From Vicinamibacterales bacterium (GTDB lineage: Bacteria > Acidobacteriota > Vicinamibacteria > Vicinamibacterales > JAKQTR01), in assembly GCA_025456345.1 (NCBI GenBank), contig JALOKU010000014.1:1-51008 (forward strand): a stretch of DNA of 51,008 bases, written 5' to 3'. Under the pieces are notes generated by a model, which made no database searches, was not told the DNA's origin, and saw only the letters and a list, made by a program, of their open reading frames with translations. This document shows positions 9,197 to 16,814 of the stretch, one piece after another. Each line of letters opens with the position of its first letter. Position 1 is the stretch's first letter. The position numbers were made by a program, and so were the translations under genes.

Positions 9197-10432
9197 TCAG
9201 ACGAGGCTGCCGTGGAGTTCCGGCGAGCCCCCCTCAATACGGACCCGCACGCGCGCGTTGCGCGCGAGCCCGGGCGGGATCGCGACTTTGAGAAAATTGT
9301 CCGTAAGCACGGTCGCCCCGTCGTCGAGCGTGAGGCCCGGGCGGATGGTGCCGACCTGAGAAGCGACGAAGCGCGACGAGAGTTGCGCGCCGATGTCGCG
9401 CATGCGGGCGGCGCGGGCCTTCGTCTCGGCCGGCGCGACTTTCGGCGTCATGGCCTCGGCCGCGGTGCCGGGCCGGTCGGAGTACGGAAAGACGTGCAGG
9501 TAGCTGACGGGTAGCGCGGCCACGGTGCCTTCGCACACGTCGGCATCCGCCTCCGACTCGCCTGGGAATCCCACGATCACGTCGGCGCCGATCGACGCGT
9601 GCGGGAGGCGCGCGCGCACGCCCTCCACCAGACCCCGGTAGAAATCCGCCGAGTACGGGCGCCGCATCGCGGCGAGCACGCGGTCGCTGCCGTGCTGAAG
9701 CGGGAGGTGGAAGTGGGGCGCGAACCGCCCGGACTGCGCGACCAGCGCGACGATTTCCGGCGAGCAGTCCATCGGCTCGAGTGAACTGATCCGGAACGAC
9801 ACGTCGCCGCGCGCGCCATCGAGGGCGCGCAGCAGCTCGAGAAGGGACGCGGGCGGCAGATGGTCGCGTCCATATGACCCGAGGTGCACGCCCACAAGCC
9901 ACAGTTCCCTGTACCCCGCTCCCGCCAGGCGATCGACATCGGCGAGCACGTCCGCGATCGGCCGGCTGCGCGACGGGCCTCGCGTCGACGGAATCACGCA
10001 GAAGGCGCAGTGTTCCTCGCAGCCGGTCTGCACGCGAAGCGGGAAGGCCGTCCGGCCCAGGACGCCTGGCTCGAGGCGCGACCCGCACGGGCCGTCGCCG
10101 TCCGGGCGTCGGAGCTCGCGGACAAAGGCCTCTTTCTCGCCGTTCGGCACGAGCCGCACGACACCGGGCAACGGCGTCAGCGCACCGGGCTCCCTGGTGG
10201 CGTAGCAGCCGGTGACCACGATCTGCGCCGACGGGTTGCGGCGGGCGACTCGGCGGATGAAGTTCCTGGCGCCCTGGTCGGCTGCGCCGGTCACGGTGCA
10301 GGTATTCACCACCACCAGGTCGGCGTCATGGGCCGGGGCCGCGACGCCGCCGCGCGCGCGCAGGCTCTCCTCCACGTCGAAGGAGTCGGCCTGGTTCACG
10401 CGGCAGCCGAAGGTGTGGATCGTGTACTTCAT
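9197..10432 (-). CDS. mtaB: tRNA ms2t6A37 methylthiotransferase MtaB
   Basis: Radical-SAM methylthiotransferase that converts t6A37 to ms2t6A37 in ANN-decoding tRNAs. The 411-aa protein has the three-domain order of the MiaB/RimO/MtaB family. The N-terminal UPF0004 domain has auxiliary-cluster cysteines at C10 (HTFGCRVNQ), C45 (VVNTCTVTG) and in VVTGCYA. The radical-SAM core has CEEHCAFC. The C-terminal TRAM-like domain covers about the last 55 residues. FGCRVNQAD rather than GCQMN favours MtaB over MiaB. It lies in a minus-strand run with purE and purD. Confidence 0.93.
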   Translation of the reverse strand: MKYTIHTFGCRVNQADSFDVEESLRARGGVAAPAHDADLVVVNTCTVTGAADQGARNFIRRVARRNPSAQIVVTGCYATREPGALTPLPGVVRLVPNGEKEAFVRELRRPDGDGPCGSRLEPGVLGRTAFPLRVQTGCEEHCAFCVIPSTRGPSRSRPIADVLADVDRLAGAGYRELWLVGVHLGSYGRDHLPPASLLELLRALDGARGDVSFRISSLEPMDCSPEIVALVAQSGRFAPHFHLPLQHGSDRVLAAMRRPYSADFYRGLVEGVRARLPHASIGADVIVGFPGESEADADVCEGTVAALPVSYLHVFPYSDRPGTAAEAMTPKVAPAETKARAARMRDIGAQLSSRFVASQVGTIRPGLTLDDGATVLTDNFLKVAIPPGLARNARVRVRIEGGSPELHGSLV

Positions 10433-10467
10433 CAGGGGCTAGGGACAAGGGGCTAGGGACTAGGGCT
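10433..10467. repeat. CCCTAGY heptamer array overlapping the purE stop
   Basis: Read on the minus strand, this is a run of 7-bp units: CCCTAGT, CCCTAGC, CCCTTGT, CCCTAGC. It spans the gap between the purE stop (10460-10462, inside the array) and the mtaB start (10432). It is a different heptamer from the AGAAGC and CAGTAG classes but has the same period and the same placement at a gene end. No inverted second arm is visible. A single similar unit (CCCCCTAGCCCC, minus) occurs at 547-558. Confidence 0.75.
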
Positions 10468-10963
10468 GTCCCGCTGTGAGCCGTGCCGCGGCCTGCTCCA
10501 CCTTCTCGGCCAGGCGCGCCTTGTAGGCGTCGAGCCGCGCCGCGAGCGCCGTGTCTCCGAGCGCCAGGATCTGCGCGGCGAGCACGCCGGCGTTGACGGC
10601 TCCCGATTTACCCACGGCCACCGTCGCCACGGGCACGCCCGGCGGCATCTGCACGGTTGAGAGCAGCGCGTCGAGGCCGAGCAGGGGCGACGAGTCGATG
10701 GGCACGCCGATGACGGGCTTCGTCGTGTGCCCCGCCACCATGCCGGCCAGGTGCGCCGCAGCGCCGGCGCCGACGATGAAGATCCGGACGCCGCGCTCCG
10801 GCGCCTCGGCCAGCAGGCGCTGCACGCGCGCCGGCGACCGGTGCGCCGAGGCCACCGTCATCTCGCACGACACGCCCAACTCGCGCAGCACGTCGGCCGC
10901 GCCTTTCATGATCGGCGCGTCGGAATCGGAACCCATGAGGATGAGAACCTGGATGTTGGACAT
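10460..10963 (-). CDS. purE: N5-carboxyaminoimidazole ribonucleotide mutase (PurE)
   Basis: Converts N5-CAIR to CAIR. The 167-aa class I PurE starts MSNIQVLILMGSDSDAPIMKG, with the substrate loop GSDSD, the VASAHRSP motif carrying the catalytic His, and the GVP/AAHLAG region. The partner purK is not in the window. It is followed 27 bp later by mtaB and preceded by purD on the same strand. Its last sense codons and TAG stop lie within a CCCTAGY heptamer array, so the extreme C-terminus (AGQP) may be shaped by the repeat. Confidence 0.96.
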   Translation of the reverse strand: MSNIQVLILMGSDSDAPIMKGAADVLRELGVSCEMTVASAHRSPARVQRLLAEAPERGVRIFIVGAGAAAHLAGMVAGHTTKPVIGVPIDSSPLLGLDALLSTVQMPPGVPVATVAVGKSGAVNAGVLAAQILALGDTALAARLDAYKARLAEKVEQAAARLTAGQP

Positions 10964-10974
10964 ACGGCACCTTG

Positions 10975-10990
10975 GGGATTCGGGATTCGG
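10975..10990. repeat. GGGATTC heptamer pair
   Basis: Two tandem 7-bp units GGGATTC plus a partial third lie between the purE start and heptamer element 4. This is a fourth heptamer sequence sharing the 7-bp period of the other intergenic arrays. It is short, so it could be chance or a decayed array. Confidence 0.4.
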
Positions 10991-10993
10991 CCG

Positions 10994-11083
10994 TTAGTAG
11001 CAAGTAGCCAGTAGCCAGCATTCAGTAGAAAGGCCCGTGAGCGGAACGCCGTCGCGCCCTACTGACTACTACTGTCTACTGCT
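10994..11083. repeat. Inverted heptamer element 4 (CAGTAGY class), invading the 3' end of purD
   Basis: Left arm 10994-11030 (TTAGTAG, CAAGTAG, CCAGTAG and similar), core 11031-11058 beginning AAAGGCCC, right arm 11059-11083 (CTACTGACTACTACTGTCTA and following). The right arm is also coding: on the minus strand it encodes the last seven or so residues (AVDSSSQ) and the TAG stop of purD. The core start resembles that of elements 1, 3 and 5. Confidence 0.8.
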
Positions 11084-12345
11084 CTGACTCCAATATCGCT
11101 CCGATAGTGCATGCCGTCAAAGCCAATCGTCGCCACCGCGTCGTACGCGCGCTCCCGCGCCTTCGCGAAATCAGGCCCGCCGCCGACTACGGTGAGCACG
11201 CGGCCGCCCGAGGTGACAATGCCGCCGTCGCCCGCGGCCGTGCCCGCATGGAAGACGAGCGTGCCGGACCGCGCAGCCGCGGCGTCGAGGCCGGTGATCA
11301 CGCGCCCGGTCTCGAATCTGTCCGGGTATCCGCCCGACGCCAGGACCACGCCGACATGGCGGTCGCCGCGCGTGCGGAACGTGCCGGACTCGACGCGGCC
11401 GCCCGCCGCGTTCCACAGGTGCGGCAGGAGGTCTTCGGCAAGGCCAGGAAGCACGACCTGCGTTTCCGGGTCGCCCATCCTCGCGTTGAACTCGATCACG
11501 TTCGGGCCGTCGGCCGTGATCATGAGCCCGCAGTAGAGAAAGCCGCGGTACGGGCGTCCCTCGGCCGCCAGTCCGCGGAGCGTCGGAAAGACGATGGATT
11601 CCAGGACGCGCTCCGCCAGGCTGTCGGTGACGAGGGGGCTCGGCGAGAAGGCGCCCATCCCCCCGGTGTTCGGCCCCTTGTCGCCGTCGAAGGCGCGTTT
11701 GTGATCTTCGGCCGTCGGCAGGACACGCGCGTGCACGCCGTCGGTGACCACGAAGAACGACGCCTCGCGCCCGCTGAGGAACTCCTCGACCACCACCTGC
11801 GATCCGGCGTCGCCGAAACGCCGGTCCACCATCATGTCGCGGACGGCGGCCTCGGCAGCCGCGGCGTCCTCGGCGACAACCACGCCTTTGCCGGCGGCGA
11901 GGCCGTCGGCCTTGATCACCACGGGCAGGCCGAACGCGCCGGCGCGCAGCACGCCGAGCGCCTCTGCCGGACTCGAACAGGTGAGGTGGCGGGCGGTGGG
12001 CACGCCGTGAGAGGCCATCAGGCGTTTCGCGAAGGCCTTGCTCGACTCGATGGCGGCCGCCCTCTGCGTCGGTCCGCACGCGCGATGGCCGGCGGCGGTC
12101 ATGGCATCGACAACACCGGCGGTCAGCGGGGCCTCCGGCCCGACGACCGTCAAATCGATGGCTTCCCGGGCCGCAAGGGCCACCACCTCGGCGGGGCGGT
12201 TCACGTCGAGCGGCAGACAGGGGACCTCGCGGGCGATGCCGGCGTTGCCGGGCGCGCAGAACAGGGCGTCGACGCCGGATTCCTGCCCGAGCTTCCAGCA
12301 CAGGGCGTGCTCCCGCGCCCCGGCCCCGATGACGAGCACACGCAT
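11059..12345 (-). CDS. purD: Phosphoribosylamine--glycine ligase (GAR synthetase)
   Basis: Second step of purine synthesis, an ATP-grasp ligase of 428 aa. The N-terminus MRVLVIGAGAREHALCWKL is the classic PurD start. The ATP-grasp core has IKADGLAAGKGVVVA; the metal and substrate regions include GDKGPNTGGMGAFSPSP and EFNARMGDPETQ. The open frame extends 27 codons upstream, but ATG 12345 has AGGA 8 nt upstream and gives the family N-terminus. The natural C-terminus has been replaced or extended: the final seven residues and stop are encoded by a heptamer repeat arm. Confidence 0.96.
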   Translation of the reverse strand: MRVLVIGAGAREHALCWKLGQESGVDALFCAPGNAGIAREVPCLPLDVNRPAEVVALAAREAIDLTVVGPEAPLTAGVVDAMTAAGHRACGPTQRAAAIESSKAFAKRLMASHGVPTARHLTCSSPAEALGVLRAGAFGLPVVIKADGLAAGKGVVVAEDAAAAEAAVRDMMVDRRFGDAGSQVVVEEFLSGREASFFVVTDGVHARVLPTAEDHKRAFDGDKGPNTGGMGAFSPSPLVTDSLAERVLESIVFPTLRGLAAEGRPYRGFLYCGLMITADGPNVIEFNARMGDPETQVVLPGLAEDLLPHLWNAAGGRVESGTFRTRGDRHVGVVLASGGYPDRFETGRVITGLDAAAARSGTLVFHAGTAAGDGGIVTSGGRVLTVVGGGPDFAKARERAYDAVATIGFDGMHYRSDIGVRAVDSSSQ

Positions 12346-12430
12346 GGCAGGCGTCCTGTCTCGAGTCGGCGGTGTAGAGGCGTTCCGGCCGCCGGACGGC
12401 CCTTTTTGGCGGCCCGGCAGCCGCAAGCTG

Positions 12431-12443
12431 TGTTAGCCTAACA
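12431..12443. promoter_or_regulatory. Perfect palindrome TGTTAG-C-CTAACA, candidate operator
   Basis: An inverted repeat with 6-bp arms and a 1-bp centre in the divergent purD/rpsU intergenic region (12346-12521). It lies in the only AT-rich patch there, next to an ATATT. The position would suit a regulator of one or both divergent promoters. I do not recognise the binding protein, and the flanking -35/-10 boxes are not clear. Confidence 0.4.
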
Positions 12444-12521
12444 TATTCGGACCACGGTGCCGTTTCATCGCATGCGTGGAGTGGTGCGGTTTTTCGAGCC
12501 ACGGAGGGGGGTGTTGCACGC

Positions 12522-12719
12522 GTGGCTGAAGTCAGAGTCCAGGATGGCGAGTCGATCGAGAGCGCGCTCCGCCGTTTCAAGCGGAAGGTGCAGCAGGAAG
12601 ACATCATCAAGGACATCAAGAAGCACTCGTTCTATCTGAAGCCGGGTGACAAACGCCGGGCCAAGCAGGCGCTGGCGCGCAAGCGGAGCCGGAAGAAGCT
12701 CCGCCGGGAAACGGAATAA
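12522..12719 (+). CDS. rpsU: 30S ribosomal protein S21
   Basis: Small basic protein of the 30S subunit platform, implicated in initiation. It has 65 aa, with the S21 core ESIESALRRFKRKVQQEDI and a Lys/Arg-rich tail (KRRAKQALARKRSRKKLRR). The start codon is GTG at 12522, with a strong GGAGGGGG Shine-Dalgarno at 12504-12511. It is the first gene of a plus-strand run and is followed by a zinc-ribbon gene. Confidence 0.95.
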   Translation: MAEVRVQDGESIESALRRFKRKVQQEDIIKDIKKHSFYLKPGDKRRAKQALARKRSRKKLRRETE

Positions 12720-12733
12720 CTGGGGACGGTTTC

Positions 12734-12774
12734 ATCGCCGGCCGGCGGCCTCCGGGGCGTGCCGGCCGGGCGAT
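12734..12774 (+). terminator. Strong GC hairpin after rpsU (attenuator or terminator-like)
   Basis: ATCGCCGGCCGGC at 12734-12746 pairs with GCCGGCCGGGCGAT at 12761-12774 (one bulge), with a 14-nt loop. No U-tract follows, so it is not a canonical intrinsic terminator. It may be an attenuator, a processing site or an mRNA-stabilising 3' hairpin that lets rpsU exceed the downstream zinc-ribbon gene in expression. Confidence 0.5.
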
Positions 12775-12800
12775 GGTGCCGGGCGAACGCGGGTCGTCTG

Positions 12801-13112
12801 ATGGAGTTTCAGGACCGGACGCTGCGGTGCGCGGACTGCGGGTCGGACTTCGTGTGGACGTCCGGCGAACAGGCGTTTTTCGCCGACAAGCACTTCACGA
12901 ACGAGCCGAAGCGCTGCAAGGCGTGCAAGGGGAAGCGGGTCGAGCGGCGGGCCAGCGGTCCGGCGGCGGGGCGCGACCGGACCGAGACGCGGGCCACCTG
13001 TTCGGCATGCGGGAAGGACACGACCGTCCCGTTCAGGCCGAGTCAGGGCCGCCCGATTTACTGCCGCGACTGCTTCCAGCAGCGCAAGCCACGCGGGTCG
13101 GACGGCGCATGA
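12801..13112 (+). CDS. Zinc-ribbon protein (zf-trcl plus CxxC-x17-CxxC domain)
   Basis: A 103-aa protein with two zinc-binding modules. The N-terminal part has C-A-D-C, then FFADKHFTNEPKRCKAC, matching the probable zinc-ribbon (zf-trcl) family. The C-terminal part has CSAC, then exactly 17 residues, then CRDC, the CxxC-x17-CxxC domain. A short basic linker joins them. Function is unknown; such proteins are small, cytoplasmic and thought to bind nucleic acid or protein. The start at ATG 12801 (MEFQDRTLRC) fits the family, since these usually begin just before the first CxxC. It is 81 bp downstream of rpsU. Confidence 0.8.
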   Translation: MEFQDRTLRCADCGSDFVWTSGEQAFFADKHFTNEPKRCKACKGKRVERRASGPAAGRDRTETRATCSACGKDTTVPFRPSQGRPIYCRDCFQQRKPRGSDGA

Positions 13113-13131
13113 GGCCAGGCGCCGGACGGCG

Positions 13132-13161
13132 TTGACCGCATTCGAGCTCCTGCGTTACGAT
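13132..13161 (+). promoter_or_regulatory. Sigma70-type promoter for the STAS gene
   Basis: TTGACC at 13132-13137, an 18-bp spacer, TACGAT at 13156-13161. Five of six -35 bases and four of six -10 bases match consensus. The predicted start near 13168 leaves a leader of about 74 nt before the STAS start codon. It could drive the whole downstream glycosyltransferase run. Confidence 0.6.
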
Positions 13162-13241
13162 GCAGGCCCGAATGCGGCGCGTCTTTTCGTCTCCCGCCGC
13201 GCGGGAGGGTATTCCCGGAGTCGGGTGAAGGGATTTCAGCG

Positions 13242-13583
13242 ATGCAAATCGACGAACGGAAAGTCGGAGAGGTCGTCATCCTCGACCTGAAGGGCAAGCT
13301 GACGCTTGGCGACGGCGATGAGTTGCTGCGCAGCAAGATCAACGGCCTCGTGGCGGCCGGCCAGAAGCGCATTGTCCTGAACCTGGGCGAAGTGCCGTAC
13401 ATCGACAGCGCGGGCCTCGGCGAGGTCGTGCGGTCCTACACCACGGTCAAGAAGCACGAAGGCGTGCTGAAGCTGCTGAGCCTCACCAAGCGGATCAAGG
13501 ATCTGCTGGCGATCACGAAGCTGCTGACCGTGTTCGACACGTACGACACCGAGACCGACGCGATCATGAGTTTCGGCGCCTGA
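13242..13583 (+). CDS. STAS-domain protein (anti-sigma-factor antagonist type)
   Basis: A 113-aa single STAS domain of the SpoIIAA/RsbV type. The phosphorylatable serine is Ser56 in the motif YIDSAGLGE, preceded by the family strand VVILDLKGKL. In this family an anti-sigma or switch kinase phosphorylates the serine and a PP2C phosphatase reverses it. No kinase or phosphatase partner is in the window. RBS AAGGGA lies 8 nt before ATG 13242. A UbiA-type gene begins 21 bp downstream, so the two are probably co-transcribed. Confidence 0.88.
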   Translation: MQIDERKVGEVVILDLKGKLTLGDGDELLRSKINGLVAAGQKRIVLNLGEVPYIDSAGLGEVVRSYTTVKKHEGVLKLLSLTKRIKDLLAITKLLTVFDTYDTETDAIMSFGA

Positions 13584-13604
13584 TCGGCCAGGCGTCCGCG
13601 CTAC

Positions 13605-14561
13605 ATGGCGCGACCCATCTCGCCTGACGCTGCCGCGCCCGGCGCTGCCCCGACGGGCGGCGCCGGGACCCGGTCCACTGCCGCCCTCATCCTCCACTCG
13701 CTCCGCCCCGAGCAGTGGACCAAGAACCTTATTGTCTTTGCCGGGCTGATTTTCGGCCTGGAGCTCTTCGATCGGGCGGCGGTCGTCCGTTCCTCGCTGG
13801 CGTTCGCCGTGTTCTGCGCGCTCTCCGGCGTCGTGTACATCGTCAACGACATCATGGACCGCGAGGCCGACCGCCGGCATCCGCTGAAAGCGAAGCGGCC
13901 GATCGCCTCCGGTGCGCTGTCGCCCGTCCTGGCAGGCGGCGTGGCCTCGGCGCTGGCGGCCGCGGCGCTGGCGGCCGCGTTCGCGCTCAGCGTCCCGTTC
14001 GGCGCGGTCGCGCTCGCGTATCTGCTGCTGCAGTTCGCCTACTCGGGTCCGCTCAAGCACATCGTCATCCTGGACGTGCTGGCGATTGCCATCGGGTTCG
14101 TGCTGCGCGCGGTGGCCGGAGCGGTCGCGATCCGCGTCCCGATCAGCCACTGGCTGCTGGTGGTGACCATCCTGCTGGCGTTGTTCCTCGCGCTGAGCAA
14201 GCGCCGCCACGAGCTGGTGCTGCTCTCCAACGGCGCCTCGGAACACCGGCCCATCCTCGGCGAGTACAGCCCCTACCTGCTCGACCAGATGATCTCCGTC
14301 GTGACCGCGTCCACGCTGGTCGCGTACATCTTCTATTGCATCAGTCCTGAAACGATCGAGAAGTTCGGGACCGACTTGCTTGGGCTGACCATCCCCTTCC
14401 CGCTCTACGGGATCTTCCGGTACCTCTACCTCGTGCACCAGCGCGAGGGGGGCGGAAGCCCGTCGCAGATGCTGCTCAACGATCGCCCGCTGCTTGTCTG
14501 CGTGGCGCTCTGGGTGCTCGCGGTGGTGGTGATTGTCTACCTCAGGCCGTTTGGAGTCTGA
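13605..14561 (+). CDS. UbiA-family prenyltransferase, decaprenyl-phosphate phosphoribosyltransferase-like
   Basis: A polytopic membrane protein of 318 aa with about eight or nine hydrophobic helices. The N-terminal LRPEQWTKNLIVFAGLIFG and the first Asp-rich motif NDIMDREADRRHPLKAKRPI (residues about 84-103) are typical of the DPPR synthase branch of UbiA (mycobacterial Rv3806c-like). That branch moves phosphoribose from PRPP to a polyprenyl phosphate. Placed before four glycosyltransferases, it likely supplies a lipid-linked pentose donor for a surface glycan; that link is inference. The stop is 1 bp from the next start. Confidence 0.82.
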   Translation: MARPISPDAAAPGAAPTGGAGTRSTAALILHSLRPEQWTKNLIVFAGLIFGLELFDRAAVVRSSLAFAVFCALSGVVYIVNDIMDREADRRHPLKAKRPIASGALSPVLAGGVASALAAAALAAAFALSVPFGAVALAYLLLQFAYSGPLKHIVILDVLAIAIGFVLRAVAGAVAIRVPISHWLLVVTILLALFLALSKRRHELVLLSNGASEHRPILGEYSPYLLDQMISVVTASTLVAYIFYCISPETIEKFGTDLLGLTIPFPLYGIFRYLYLVHQREGGGSPSQMLLNDRPLLVCVALWVLAVVVIVYLRPFGV

Positions 14562-14562
14562 T

Positions 14563-15507
14563 ATGCCGCCCGAGTTCTCCGTCCGATCCGATTCGGTGGA
14601 CGTCGACCAGATCATGACGCAGATCCGCGCGCGGATCCGCGAGAAGCGCGGCGTCGACTACACCGAGGAGGAGCTGCAGCAGCTGGCCAATGTCAAGCTC
14701 GAGAAGTTCCTGGACCCGACGCGCGTCCGATCGGATCTCATCCAGCACTACCGGCGCCTCCAGGAACCCGGGGGCGCCTCGGGAGCGGTCCCGCCCCCCG
14801 AGAACTACGCGTTCGACGACCACCTGGTCTACGGGTCGGCGCGGGGCGTCAGCGGCCGGCTGATTACGAACATCCGGAAGCTGCTCAACCCGCTGCTCAA
14901 GCTGTTCTTCAACCCGAACCCGATCATCCAGGTCCTCAACCGCCAGAGCGCGATCAACGAGTACGCCCGGGATCAGTTCGATCGCACCTCGGCGTTGAGC
15001 TACGAGGTGATGCACAACCTCGTGCTGGAGCTGACGCGCCTCTCGATCGAGGTCAAGAACCTGAAGATGCGCGTCGAGTCGGTGTCGGGCCGCCTCGACT
15101 TCAGCGACCGGCGCGCGCGTGCGCTGGAGAGCGTGGTGCAGTACAGGCCGGGCGCCGGGCCTGCGGCCGAGCCGGCAGCGACGGCCTCTCCCTCGCCGGC
15201 CCCGGGCATCGGCCAGGCGGTCAGGCGGGACGTCGAAGCGGCCGGCGGCGGCGCGCCGGTCAAGGGCGAGGCGCAGCGCGCGCGGCGGCGTCGGAGACGC
15301 CGAGGGCGGAGCGCCGCCGCCGGCCAACCTGCCGCGGGCGGCGCCGCGGCCGAGGATCCGGGCGAGGCCGGGGGCCCCGCCGGTGACGGCGCCGACACGC
15401 CCGACGAACGGGGCCGAGACGGAGGCGACGGCCTGCCGTTCGACGGCCGGGATCCGGGCCCCGCGGCTGCGCCCCCGCGAGGTCAGAGCGAGCCGACTGA
15501 CCAGTGA
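14563..15507 (+). CDS. Unrecognised protein with helical core and basic low-complexity tail
   Basis: 314 aa, no family recognised with confidence. Residues 1-70 hold a helical motif (VDQIMTQIRARIREKRGVDYTEEELQQLA) like the N-termini of proteins in other polysaccharide clusters. Residues about 105-125 (RKLLNPLLKLFFNPNPIIQVL) look like an amphipathic membrane-binding helix. Residues 140-205 look helical or coiled-coil. From about residue 205 the chain is Ala/Pro/Gly-rich, with the basic patch ARRRRRRRGRSAAA near 245 and an acidic tail. It is fused into the operon: 1 bp after the UbiA stop, with a 4-bp GTGA overlap with the next glycosyltransferase. It may act as a scaffold for the glycosyltransferases; this is speculative. 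Confidence 0.75.
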   Translation: MPPEFSVRSDSVDVDQIMTQIRARIREKRGVDYTEEELQQLANVKLEKFLDPTRVRSDLIQHYRRLQEPGGASGAVPPPENYAFDDHLVYGSARGVSGRLITNIRKLLNPLLKLFFNPNPIIQVLNRQSAINEYARDQFDRTSALSYEVMHNLVLELTRLSIEVKNLKMRVESVSGRLDFSDRRARALESVVQYRPGAGPAAEPAATASPSPAPGIGQAVRRDVEAAGGGAPVKGEAQRARRRRRRRGRSAAAGQPAAGGAAAEDPGEAGGPAGDGADTPDERGRDGGDGLPFDGRDPGPAAAPPRGQSEPTDQ

Positions 15508-16814
15508 AGCTCGCCGTCGTCGTCCAGCGGTACGGCCTCGACATCAACGGCGGGGCCGAGCTCCACGCCCGCTACGTGGCCGAGCAGCTGGCGCGCCGCG
15601 CCGACGTGGATGTGCTGACCACGTGCGCCCGGGATTACATCACGTGGCGGAACGAGCTCCCGGCCGGCGAGTCCGACGTGAACGGCGTGCGGGTGCGGCG
15701 CTTCCCCGTGCGCAGAGAGCGCAACCCGGAGCGCTTCGGCCGGCGGTCGCACCACGTCTTCGGGTCGGCCCATTCCGTCGCCGACGAGCTGGCGTGGCTT
15801 GACAGCGAGGGGCCGGCGTCGGCGGCGCTCATCGACGGCATCCGCCGGAACGAGGCGAGCTACGACTTCTTCCTCTTCTTCAGCTTCCGCTACTACCACG
15901 CCTATCACGGCATCCGCGCCGCCGCGTCCCGGTCACTGCTCGTGCCGACCGCCGAGCGCGACGGGGCGGTGGGCCTGTCGATCTTCGGCCCGGTCTTCCG
16001 CGGCGTGCGCGCCCTCATGTACAACTCCTTCGAGGAGCGCGCGATGATCCAGGCCGTCTCGGGCAACGACGCCGTGCCCCACGTCGTCGTGGGCGTCGGC
16101 TCGGAAGTGCCGGCCCGCACGAACCCGGAACGGTTCCGCCAGAAGTACGGCATCACGTCGCCGTTTGTCGTCTACGTCGGCCGCATCGACGAGAACAAGG
16201 GCTGCAAGGAGCTGTTCTCCCACTTCGAGGGGTACACGCGCGCGCTGCGGGGCGACCTGTCGCTGGTGCTGATGGGGACCTCGATCCTCCCCATCCCCGA
16301 CAACCCGCGCATCCGGCACCTCGGCTTCGTGCCCGACGCGGACAAGTTCGACGGCATCGCCGCCGCCGAGGCGCTCATCATGCCGTCCTACTTCGAGAGC
16401 CTGTCGATGGTGGCCCTCGAGGCGTGGGCGCTCGGCAGGCCGGTGCTGGCGAACGGCCGCTGCGACGTCCTGCAGGGCCAGTGCCTGCGCAGCAACGGCG
16501 GGCTCTTCTACGAGAGCTACGGGGAGTTCCTCGAGACGCTGGCGCTCATCCAGTCGAACCGCCGCCTCGCGTCTGCCATGGGCCAGAACGGCCGTGAGTA
16601 CTTCCAGCGCCACTACACGTGGCCGGTCATCGTGCGCAAGTACATGGACATGCTCGACCGGCTGCGCGCCGAGGATCAGGGCGGCGCGGCGCGGCCGCCG
16701 ATCGAGCCGCTGCCGGGGTGGTTCGCACGAAGGCGGCCCGCGTGCCGGGCCGGGGACGACGTTGTGCGGGGATTGCCGGAAGGGCCGGCCCGGCCTGCCG
16801 GGAGGCGCCGGTGA
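15504..16814 (+). CDS. Glycosyltransferase, GT-B fold, family 4 type (paralogue A)
   Basis: A 436-aa retaining glycosyltransferase. The N-terminal Rossmann domain starts MKLAVVVQRYGLDINGGAE and carries VLTTCARDYITW, shared almost exactly with the gene at 19111. The C-terminal donor domain has VVYVGRIDENKGCKELF and the ExxxxxxxE nucleotide-sugar motif in YFESLSMVALEAW. The last 45 residues are a Pro/Arg-rich tail absent from the paralogue. The start is GTG 15504, overlapping the preceding stop by 4 bp. It also overlaps the next gene by 4 bp, so the genes are translationally coupled. Donor and acceptor are unknown. Confidence 0.9.
   Translation: MKLAVVVQRYGLDINGGAELHARYVAEQLARRADVDVLTTCARDYITWRNELPAGESDVNGVRVRRFPVRRERNPERFGRRSHHVFGSAHSVADELAWLDSEGPASAALIDGIRRNEASYDFFLFFSFRYYHAYHGIRAAASRSLLVPTAERDGAVGLSIFGPVFRGVRALMYNSFEERAMIQAVSGNDAVPHVVVGVGSEVPARTNPERFRQKYGITSPFVVYVGRIDENKGCKELFSHFEGYTRALRGDLSLVLMGTSILPIPDNPRIRHLGFVPDADKFDGIAAAEALIMPSYFESLSMVALEAWALGRPVLANGRCDVLQGQCLRSNGGLFYESYGEFLETLALIQSNRRLASAMGQNGREYFQRHYTWPVIVRKYMDMLDRLRAEDQGGAARPPIEPLPGWFARRRPACRAGDDVVRGLPEGPARPAGRRR

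Noticed and set aside
16619..16810. Upstream extension of the 16811 glycosyltransferase
   Set aside because: The extra 64 residues overlap the preceding glycosyltransferase and are Arg/Ala-rich without homology; GTG 16811 has a GGAGG site and coupling overlap.
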